64,000 bases of DNA from Anadara kagoshimensis (Eukaryota; Mollusca; Bivalvia; Arcoida; Arcidae). The position numbers and the translations under genes were made by a program. Under the pieces are notes generated by a model. The model saw nothing but the letters and a program-made list of their open reading frames with translations, was not told the origin of the DNA and ran no database searches. The stretch spans positions 38,510,655 to 38,574,654 of the forward strand of contig CM037869.1 in NCBI GenBank assembly GCA_021292105.1. The letters run 5' to 3'. Shown piece after piece: positions 48,527 through 60,054 of this stretch (position 1 is the stretch's first letter; each line of letters starts with the position of its first letter).

Positions 48527-49390
48527 GGCTCGGTGGCCGAGTGCGTTAAAGCGCGCTCTTACATACCACAGCGCCTCTAGCCCTCTAGGTTCGAATCCTA
48601 CTCGGGTTTGTCTATTCAGTGGCCGAGTGCGTTAAAGCGCGCCTTTACATACCACAGCGCATCTAGCCCTCTAGGTTCGAATCCTACTCGGGTTTGTCTA
48701 TTCAGTTGCCGAGTGCGTTAAAGTACGCTCTTACATACCACAGCGCATCTAGCCCTCTAGGTTCGAATCCTACTCGGGTTTTCTATTCAGTGGCCGAGTG
48801 AGTTAAAGCGCGCTCTTACATACCACAGCGCCTCTAGACCTCTAGGTTCGAATCCTACTCGGGTTTGTCTATTCAGTGGCCGAGTGCGTTAAAGCGCGCT
48901 CTTACATACCACAGCGCCTCTAGACCTCTAGGTTCGAATCCTACTCGGGTTTGTCTATTCAGTGGCCGAGTGCGTTAAAGCGCGCTCTTACATACCACAG
49001 CGCCTCTAGCCCTCTAGGTTCGAATCCTACTCGGGTTTGTCTATTCAGTGGCCGAGTGCGTTAAAGCGCGCTCTTACATACCACAGCGCATCTAGCCCTC
49101 TAGGTTCGAATCCTACTCGGGTTTGTCTATTCATTGGCAGAGTGCGTTAAAGCGTGCCCTTTCATACAGTGCCTCTCGCCGTCTAGGTTCGAATCCTACT
49201 CGGGTTTGTCTATTCAGTGGCCGAGTGCGTTAAAGCGTGCCCTTTCATACAGCGCCTCTCGCCGTCTAGGTTCGAATCCTACTCGGGTTTGTCTATTCAG
49301 TGGCCGAGTGCGTTAAAGCGTGCCCTTACATACAGTGCCTCTCGCCGTCTAGGTTCGAATCCTACTTGGGAAAGATCCTAGTGCGAGATG
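48527..49390 (+). repeat. Tandem array of ten tRNA-like units, about 86 bp period, copy 2
   Basis: Same position in the duplication as 9136-9975 and also ten units. Here every unit is close to full length and the dimeric pattern is absent. Most units carry 'gcgttaaagcgcgctc', whereas copy 1 has 'gcgtttcagcg', 'gcgatacaacg' or 'gcgttacagcg'. Units within one array resemble each other more than their positional partners in the other array. Confidence 0.85.
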
Positions 49391-50409
49391 ATTTGTCTAT
49401 TCATTTGCCGAAGATCGGCGTTTTTCTCCAATCTTACATGTTTCTTCAATAATGCAGGAACTGACAGCCTTGATATAAGGAGTGAAATATACTATACTAT
49501 ATTTGGGCGTAACCTTATATTACTTCACTGCACTTCCACTTTAGAATGACACAAAGTGCCAATAAAAGTCGACCGTGGGGTGTGGGAAATATTCTGCGCA
49601 ATTTTTAGAGGTTTGTTATTTATGCATGACATTAGTGGAAGAGGGATAACTCTATTAAGAAAAATAAATGTAAAATATTTAGCCTACGCTAGTTCGTTAG
49701 GCAGTGCTCGCTTCGTATGCAGGAATCTGGGGCAGGTTCTGACCAGGACTAGAAAATAGATAGTGTAGGTAGAGATCTTTCGGGGGATGTATAAAAAATT
49801 ATATATGCCCCACCTCACGGCAGGCATGGGACGTTTACACCCCCGCCCCCACCCCCACCCCGCCTGCACCTTGTCCTGAATGCACTTCAAAGGTACATGT
49901 ACAGTATACATATAATTGGAATATATTCTTGACTGAGACATAAAACTTCCTGCTGAATCAATTGAATCTAGATTATATCACTGCATTGATATCGGGACAG
50001 TTTCGACTTTTGGTGGATTTAAATTAATCTATATCTTTAATTTACCGTGAATAAAGAGTGATTTTAGCATCAAGCCAGGAATTGGTGCGTTAGAATGGGT
50101 GGTAAATATGTTGTAATCACGTAATGCGTACAGGTCTGTCGTAGGTTAAACATCGAGTTAACGAAAATCATCTAAATGACCAAGATGAAGATGGCCGAGA
50201 AGCTACCAAGAGATAGAAAACCGGGTAATGAGGTTGGGCTCGTCGAACTCATCCGTTAGCTTATTAAGTTATTATTAATTTTTATTAATTAATATTAACT
50301 TTTGACATATCTGCACTAAATCTTTTAAAAAACACGAATTGTGTTAATGTAAACTATCTGCTTTGTACTCGTTTCGTCTGTCTCCGATAAATAGTGTGGC
50401 TATATGACA

Positions 50410-50630
50410 TTGGAGATAATTGACGGATCGCCGGCCACCCCCACTATGTTCCGACAAAGGGTCGACATGCTTAAATTACACGCAAAAAGAATGAAAACTC
50501 TACCTGAATTGTTCGGTTTAATGACGTCACTGACACTAGAACGCCATAAGTTGCCGTGACGCTGCTTTGGTACCGTGATGGCGGCCAATGAAGAACATTG
50601 TGGGCGTGGCCGGCGAAACGTCAAATTGGT
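50410..50630 (+). mobile_element. MITE family M2, copy 2 (interior inverted relative to copy 1)
   Basis: Same insertion site as 11143-11358, as shown by identical flanks ('aaatagtgtggctat' at left, 'agacataacaccatgac' at right). The interior block reads in the opposite direction (gtgacgctgctttggtacc). The inversion lies between the inner repeats atgttccgac and gaacattgtggg. Confidence 0.85.
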
Positions 50631-51987
50631 AGACATAACACCATGACATTTATTTCCAAGACTGTAGAACCCTTTTCTTACTATATGATGTCGGTAGAAA
50701 TAAAATTTCTAGTTTGAAATTTGTTACAACATGCCATGGGTATAAATCTAGTTCCCTTGTTGGACACTAACCACATAGATTGCAATTATATTTTACAACT
50801 GGTGACCCCAGTTAATTTTGGCGGGCCTCGGAGATGCGTATACGGATCAGAGTTCTTTTATCCACCAAGGCTCGAATTTCATTCGTAACAGACTCTAGTG
50901 TGGTAAAGTTTGACAGTTTACTTGTCACTGGGGTCGGATTTTCTCTGGACACTCCGGGTTCCTTCACCATCCGAGAACTGAAAGCCTCAATACCGGTGAA
51001 AGAAACTTGATTTGGGCATACAACTTCATTACTATGCCAAACTAGCAAGTCGGATTCAAAGAACAAAAAAGGTACTCCATAATAATGACGTAGTATTATG
51101 ACGCCACACAAATCCCACACTGCAACTAGAATTCACCACAATATTATTGGGACTTGCATAAAAAATTGACCTATTAACACACCATTACTACTCAATTAAT
51201 ATGCTGGTTCTTAGAAAATAGAAGAACGTGTAATAAAAAAAACAAATCTTTAAAAGATAATTAATAATAAATTCATCCGTTTATTAATTATTCTGTCCAG
51301 TGCAAGAGCATACCTGGGCTAGAAAAAGTCCCATGAACATTATTCGAAGCCGTTAGCGTATAATCTCAATAGAGTGGTCTCCCTTAATACGGGCTTTTTA
51401 TTATCTTGTTCAGGTTAGGCAAGTCTCGTGTACACAGCGTATAATACCTGGAGAGTCGTCTCCCTTTATTACATTACAGATTGAGCAACGTGCTTTCGAA
51501 AGACACATGTACAAAACGTATAGTCTCTGAAGAGTTGTTTCCCCTAATTCTGTCTTCTTTAAATTGAGGAAATATGTTTTCATCGCCTGTATTAAACGGA
51601 GATTAAAATGAAAGAACGAATTGTTCTAAGAAATCAATATTTATCAAAATGATGACATCGGAAAAGAAATGGTATACCAGCTACATCGTAGTAAAGATAA
51701 AACCGTGTATATCGAGGACGAAAATGGTGCCGTATATATAAAAACTAAATTTGTTTTCCGTTGTCGTTTCTTCTCGGCTAATAATATGAACACTTGTTTA
51801 TTAAGGTGCCTAGAAATATCCGAATGATATCCTTGAATACTAGACATAAAACAGTTATAAAGAGCCTTGCCACTATAACCTATAGACTGAAGACTATTTG
51901 AGCAATCTATCAGTCCAGTGGCCATTTTGTTCCGGTTCCGGTTGGACAACGCAACTTCCTTCAATATACCCATCCATGTGTTTGAAT

Positions 51988-54047
51988 TCAGAATCGAATT
52001 ATTTTAGCTCTGTCGTTTTCCTGGGTATCATTTATGTTCACAGTTGAGAAGTTTTTGGTATTTTGGTTTGTTTTCTCCTGTTTAAATGTAACCTTATGTT
52101 GTTGACTGTTAATATCCCGTCTTAATCGCTTCTTTCTAGCTCTGTAAATTAAAAAAAAACATTTACATGTAAATTCGGTGAATTATGACACCCGCCGGTA
52201 GGTTCTCTTTTTGTAATTTGTACTTATGTTCAAAGGGCCATAAAACCGAAGAAAATGAGAAAACCAGCTTGGGTTAACGATATACGCATCTTCTATCAAT
52301 TTTGCCATGATGCTTTGCGCCAAGTTTCACGAAATAATGCTTCATAGTTTTGTAGAATTTGTACAGACAAGACTTTCGGACGGACGGATGGACGGACACA
52401 AGGAATTTTAGAATTTAATATCCCCCTCTTTCTTCGAAGGGTGGCGGATAAAAAGAGTGGAGTGGAAAAAGGAGCTATAAACCTATTCTAGATTCATTAA
52501 CATATATGGAGGTTGTCAGTTCATCGATGATCGAAGAAACTGAATAACCCAGAAAAAACTACTAACCTGTAGCAAGCGAACTGACAAACTTCGAACTCTA
52601 GAGTTAGTCCTGAGTGGGATCCGTTTACGCATGTTTTAGGCCGCTCGGTCACAGGGGTAAAAAAATAAAATGGATTTTAGTAAATGGCTTTTTAAGGCCA
52701 ATTCGAAGTCAAAAGATTGATTTAAAGAACGTCACTGGTTAACTTTAACCAGTTAAAACTGGTTTTAACGTCACCAGTTAAAACAAATGATCAGTTGGTT
52801 TCTATAAAATTTGTGCCATTCGCATCATACCTACATGTACCTAAAGGCTAGCCATGGACTGTTTGAAGTTTCATTTTAACTGGAAAAAGCTAATCCCAAT
52901 TTTCTTGTTTCGTCTGATATAAATGGTCCCTATAGTTGGGGGAAAAATGAAAAATAGTCTTACGAAGAATCATCATCTCCGAGCTGATTGTCTTCCCGAG
53001 AGAACATTATCTCCCGAACTGATAGGCGAAGGGGGATAAAGTTCCCAAGGGGAGATAATCCACCATATTTCCCTCAACTAATGGCACTATTGACTTTATT
53101 ATACCGAAATAAAACTTTTACCTTCTTCATCGAATTTGGCACGCGCCACTCTATCTTGCATTACCCCTTGAAGTACCATGATCAGAATGTCATTTCTTAA
53201 ATACAAACACAGTCAAAAACACATACACGTGCAATCACTAAAAGACAAACAGACAATCAAAGCAGACAAGCAAATAAAACATACTAACACAGTATACATA
53301 TGGTATGTTTTCCGATTTTTATATTAAAACATTTTTTCATAAAAAAAACTTACCTCTTTATAAAGTATAATACCAAACACCCAATGTTTACTAAAACCAC
53401 TCCGGTTACACCCAAAGCAATACCAATGGTGGCACCTGAGGGTAAGGCGTGGTGATCAATGGTTTTCCGTTTATCTGAAAAAATATAAAAAATAAAACTC
53501 AGAAATAGAATAAAACTAGTCCATTGGGGGGGAGAATTTATGACCGAAAGATCACAATAGGTGTTTATGAACGTTGCCAACATTGCACCAGGAAGTCATT
53601 CGCAGATGTAACGTTTCGAGTGTAAAAAAGAAAGAGCAGCAAGTTCTTACAATCAAGTCATCTGGGTTTTTTTCCAAAATACGTAATTCCTGTCGCTGAA
53701 AAAAAATCATACAGTCCAAACCCAAGTTTCACAATCATACTATAGTTTTTCTTAACTGAAATCTGACAAATTTAATACAGTAATAATGTGATTATTTCTT
53801 TTAAATATCGAGGGATTTAAGGTGTCATTTTTAACACTTCACTTCAAACTACGACCTTCGAAACGTCTGTATTTAGTTTTTTCAAAATGTTTTTTTTTAT
53901 GTTAAACAGGATTGTCAAAAAAGAGCTGAAATTTCATATTTCAGTTTAGGAAATCTTCATCTATACGGGAATGATTGTAAAACTGAAGCCAGTGGGTGGT
54001 GGTGGTGGTGGGTGTCACTGGTGTGAGTGATGGATGGATATATGGAT

Positions 54048-54096
<49 letters not shown>

Positions 54097-54177
54097 ATAT
54101 CAATTTAACATCGGATGATTGTGAAATTAAAGCCAGTGTGTGGTGGTAGTGGTGTGAGTGATGGATGGATATATAAA

Positions 54178-54235
<58 letters not shown>

Positions 54236-57200
54236 GTATACCTGCACATATCAATTTAACATCGGGTGACCATCTTCCGTGTTTCTGACAAGTCAGACGG
54301 TAAGGTACTGTTTTATTCTCGTCCTTTTTATCACATACAAATCTACAGGTACTGCCTACATGTCGGTCACATTCTCCCTCTATCATTCCAATTGGTAAAT
54401 CAACTGGACAAAGTTCCTCTGTAATAAATCAGATTTTATTGTAATACAGTTAAACTTGCCTTAAAGGCCATCCCTATATAAGAGCCACCTGTTTGTAAAG
54501 GCCAGTAGAAGTCTATCCCAATTGTTTTTTATTCATATTGTTTCAACCTGTATATAAAGGCTCGAACCCAGGACCTCCCACTTACGGAGCGAGCACTTTA
54601 CCAACTGAGCTACCGCAGTGGTATAGAAAAAGTGACAAACAAAATGATGACATAAGAAATGGAGTTAACACTATAAATTTTGTGTCCTTACTTCGTTTTT
54701 ATGGGCATAGTAAGAGATTTTCTGTTGTTTTCGTAGTTTATTATACCATAATTTGAGGCTGGTACTCATTTTCGCAAATTCGCTTGCCAATGTTATGAGT
54801 ATCTTGTTATTACACGTGAACATTAAATACATGCAACGACTACCTTAATATCAATCGGACACAGAAAAAAAGGATTAGCTATTTGAAGTTATAGTCCGGC
54901 ATCAACACTGATTTTTTTTCAGATAAAACACAAACATGCCGGCCTCCTGGACACCAAACAACCTGTGGTTGAAGTTATGTCCCCTTGGAAATTAGACATC
55001 CGGGGACATGGATATTGCCCCTTTTCTAAATTAAAGGCAAAATTGAAGTCGTTTCATACCTAAACATAAAGTGCTAGTATTAACATCCCAGGATCCATCA
55101 GCTCTACAAGTAACACTGGTGTGTGATTTATTAACGGTGTATCCATCGGAACAACTGTAATCGCAGGCGTCATCCTCATATCGTAGACATTTACTACCAA
55201 ACTGGCCATTCTCTAAGGTCCCAGGGCAAATAATTTCTAAAATAAAACAATAGGTTTTTGGTAAATTGTTTTGAATAAAAATTTCACAAGATTTTTTTTT
55301 TAAAATACTTGAATAAAAAAGAGAATTTAAGTGAAAACTGACAAGTATTTCAATTATATTTGGCCACTGTCGTGAAGTTAGTTGAAACTAGAAAAACTGT
55401 GAGCCTCAAGCTCACAAAAAATACCCCCTTCCAAAAATCCATTGGATTCAGTCATTTTTAAATAAGAGGTGCCTCTCTTCATTATATCACAAAGATTGTG
55501 TGATAGTTTCATGAAAATCCATTGAAGAGTTTAAGAGGAGTTGCGGATAAGAGATAGGTACCCTAAGGTGTAACGGAAGGACGGGAGGATGGACGGACAC
55601 CCTTTCACTATATATCCCACTTTTTTAGCGGGGGTATAAAAAGGTGTTTAAACCAACTGTCAATACTGTCACTTATATATTGCAGTCGACCAGTTTTGGC
55701 ATTGTACATACTCATGTATCAAATAGAGAGTACACACCCGGAAAAAATCACCATCCTTCTACAATCAAACTGACAAGCTTTCTCATATTAGGGACTTATG
55801 AATGGGTGTCGAATCTAGACAGTGAGGTGCGATGTTATACGTAAGTTTGCAAGAGAAGACTATTCAGTCACTATTACTCGCCAATAAGTCCGATAAAAGG
55901 GTTTTATAATCGCTAGTGTCAAGATGCAAATTGTTTTTGTTTTGTTTTGTTTTGGGTTTTTTTTGTGCGAAACATAGTTTTTTTCCTTGCCTAATCTTAA
56001 AGTGTTTATAGATCTAATCATTGATATATTTAATTATTGTTCATTTCGTTGATGATAACAGATGCAGAAAAACTATAATTATTCTAACAAGGTCCAAAAT
56101 AAGCTGTTGGTCCGTCAATTATTTGTTAGCTTAGCGTTAAACATTTGACAGGTCTGCTCGACAAAGTACAGGCCTGTCTAAAGTAAAGTTTAATATTAGA
56201 CAGGCCAATTCGATATCTCGCTAGTTGTAAGTCGACAGTTTTCCGGTCAGTAGCTATCTATACCTCAACCATTCGACAGTCGAGCTTTAACTCGTCTTAT
56301 TTTCTTCGTGCCTCCGAAAATAAATATTTTCTTTTCTAACTAAGAATAACAACACAAGCATATTTTGGGAAATGCATAGTTGCAAAATTTTTGTAATAAT
56401 ATCAACATAATCAACAAATTACCAATTGTATGTCATCAACGAGATAATTGATATATTCAGCAAACCTGACACCTATAATTGAATAAGGGTAGGGAGGGTG
56501 GGTTTTACATTAAAATACTTAAACAACTTGTTTCTCTCTTGCAACTAACTCGAATGATACAACTGAGAACACACGCATTTTTTAAATACGCACGGATTTT
56601 AATATCGTGTATTACAATTAACCAATCATATGATAGGCAATCAATAGGTACTTAAAAACCCAAAAAAACATTCCGAATTACATATACCGGTATGTTAGAA
56701 TGAAACACAAAAAGAACGCAAAGAAATTAATTCCGTTAGCTCAGTGTTAAACTTTCGACAGGTCTGTACTGTATCCACTTACCTAAACACAAGGTACTGG
56801 TGTTCGAGCTCCAGTTCCCGTCAGAACTACAATTGATATATTGATGCTCATAGGGATTCGGTACGTATCCTCCTTTACAGCTGTATGTGCACGCATCTCC
56901 TCCATGTCGAGCACAGTCGGTATTAAAATCACCGTTTTCTAAATTATCAGGACAGGTAACTCCTTAAAAAACAGGTACATTGGTTTAAATATTTCGGTAA
57001 TATTTGTAGTGACTTAAGATGTCTCGATATAAGTAGGTTTAATCATTATTGTTACATATTAACAGTGACTGGTAAATTAGAAATTTTACCGATGGAGAAT
57101 CGGTCACGACGTTCTAATAAATTGTTTATTATACCGAATGATAACCGTGGTAATCAGAAAAAAACAGAAAGAAAAAAATATTTTTAAAAAGAGAGCCTGA

Positions 57201-59360
57201 AAACATCAGGCCTTCTCCGATTTATTGTTCATTTCCTATCGGAACTCATCGGAGACAAACGCTAGAAAGTTGTGACCGATTCTCCATCGATAACGTCATA
57301 TCACTGTGACGTCATGATGTGTTCCAAAGAGATGGGTTATAATGTATTCAGAGGACTACACGATGTTTTCTCCACCCTGGTCACATGATCCAACGATCCA
57401 ATCAAATTATAGATAGTATCGTAATTTTCTAATAAGGTATAATAAAAATTATAATACCTTATGGAGGTTTGCGAAATGTAATTAACTGAATGAGTGGGGG
57501 GTTGTGAGTTCGAACCCCGACCAGGTCTGACCCACAACTTGAAAGTGGAAAGTAACTGTTCTTTCGCCAAGCACTCGGCATTACGAAATAAAAAGTCACG
57601 GTTCTTTCGGATGGAAACTTAAATAAACGAGGTCCCGTGTCACGGTGGGCTTGGCACGATAAAGAACCCTGCTGTCTAATGGCATCAGCGCAACGATCAG
57701 GCAAAATTTCTGCACTTTCGCCTATAGCTGGCGACATATAGATAAAATGAAATATTCTTGACTGGGACGTTAAACACCATTACTCAACTATCTACGGAAT
57801 GTTTTCAGAACATAAGAACACATAAAAAACAACTCTTTGCAAGTTTTCATTAAGAGTTTTTAACTTGTAAACTCAGATTTGAGTAGTAACATAATCAAAA
57901 ACAAACATACATGTACTAACTTATGTTAGAAATTAAAAACTTTGGAACTGACAAGTTAGGTTAGACACTTGAACTTCCACCAGGGAAGTGAGGCCGGGTG
58001 CTCCGTAAGGGTAAGCACCTCCTGTTTAGCTAGCTACATCCCCACGTGTGTTATCAAAATTGTGTGAAAGGAACATGGAACTGTGTGACGTCAAATATAT
58101 CTGGGGCAATCCTGGACACATCAAACTTATTAACAATACTGTGGTGACGGCCATAAAATATACCCAGAATTGGAATGCTAACATAACTAACTTTATATAC
58201 TGATGACCTTTTACCAGTCAACAAAGTAAAGATAGTTTTAACACGACAGAGAGTTCCCTGAGTGGTCTTTATATACAGGTGGTCCGCAGAGCTCCAGATA
58301 AGAAGTTGACATGAAGGGTTTTTACCCCCTACTTTTTTTCTAAAGGATATCTTGTAAAATCTAAAGAGTATCGACACTGATCAATATAAATGTAAAGAGT
58401 ATTTTCAATCATTTTATTGAAATAAATTTATTCAAATAAGTCAATAGTACAGTAATCTCATCTTCATTGTGACAATGGCATTTCATAGGTACTTGGGTCA
58501 CACCCCCCCCCCCCCCCCCCATAGCAGGCTCTACTGTTATAAGAATTGTAAAGGGTATTAAGGATTTTCAAAGGGTTTTGAACCCCTTACACTTACAATT
58601 TAAAGGGTATTTTCAAAAAAAATTTAAGGGTATTTACACGGCTACTCCTCTTATCTGGAACTCTGACTGTAACAATACTTACTGAAACACAAATCACTTG
58701 TGTTCAGGTTCTAGTCACCGCTGTCGGTACAGATAATACTAGTACCGGTATCTGAGAGGGACTGATTGAACATATATCCGGTATTACAGCCATATATACA
58801 GGTTTCACAATACTTACTGAAACACAAATCACTTGTGTTCAGGTTCCAGTCACCGCTGTCGGTACAGGTGATAATTGTACCGGTATCTGGGAGGGAGAGG
58901 GACTGATTGAACATATATCTGGTATGCCATATATACAGGTTTCACAATACTTACTAAAACACAAATCACTTGTGTTCAGGTTCCAGTCACCGCTGTCGGT
59001 ACAGATGATACTAGTACCGGTATCTGGGAGGGAGAGGGACTGATTGAACATATATCCGGTATTACAGCCATATATACAGGTTTCATTTACATGTCTGGCA
59101 CAGTTGTTGATCAATACGCCATTCGGTATATAATCAGGGCAAAGTACTTCTACAATTCAAATAAATAAATAAATAAATAATCTTAACGTTTACCGTGTTT
59201 GCTTTAGGCAATTTACTATTTTTTAATATGTATATCTGTTTGAATTGTTTAGCATTTTGTATTGCCATAGTCAATATGAACTATTTATATTTATTTATTA
59301 TTTTTTATTCCTCTTTATGTGATTATTATTATTATTATTATTTTTATAATGATGATGATG

Positions 59361-59399
<39 letters not shown>

Positions 59400-59991
59400 T
59401 AAAGCAAATGAATAACACACACACACCACCCCCCCCCCCCCCCCCCCCACACACAGTCATAGCCATTATTCGTCATTTACTGGTACAATGTACATTCAAG
59501 GGGAGACAATTTAGATGTCAGAAAGATCGACTTGTATAGCCAAAGGGTCACTTTTGACAAGTGATATATATCACTGCTAAACTTAATTATGTCCGAATTA
59601 AAAGATATTTACATGCACCTACATAATTATATTTTTGTAAATTTAAAACATCTCTCTTTAAATCTTAATGGAACTGGATCAAAATATTATATTGATATTA
59701 ATTATTTTTATCAGTTATATAGTAAAAAATAAAACACATGATCTACATTTCTTCATCATGATTTTGGCATTATAACGCAAAATAATTATACATGTATTTT
59801 GAAAAGACAACATTCTTTTCCTAAATTTTTAATTAACCGATTTAAAGTACAAAAATACAGTGTATTCGAAATATATTGCGTTCTGAAAAATTATAATCTC
59901 ATTTATTTTTTATTATTATTTATAAAATTCTCTACAATTCCAGTACACTATTTATTTCTTATCAAATAAACATGTGTATATATATGTATAT

Positions 59992-60054
<63 letters not shown>

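Larger units (their letters stand above)
39555..51709. repeat. 12-kb segmental duplication, copy 2
   Basis: Direct copy of 1-12684. It begins about 620 bases after the stop codon of LRR gene D and ends about 280 bases beyond the stop codon of the CCP receptor gene, probably within or next to that gene's 3' untranslated region. It lacks three things present in copy 1: about 186 bases of the mariner fragment, about 95 bases near 10.97-11.07 kb, and the MITE at 11911-12162. The LRR gene inside (A') differs from copy 1 by few substitutions but six single-base deletions. Confidence 0.92.

Noticed and set aside
51644-51973. 109-residue open frame just downstream of the CCP gene stop
   Set aside because: Lies in the likely 3' untranslated region and overlaps the duplication edge; no signal peptide or domain.
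56120-56770. Direct repeats about 610 bp apart as possible element termini
   Set aside because: Only about 35 bases, diverged, with no coding content between and no consistent ends. Not enough to call an element.
59195-59539. Tyr/Asp/Pro-rich open frame
   Set aside because: Translation of (TTA)n, (GAT)n and poly-C runs in a CCP gene intron.
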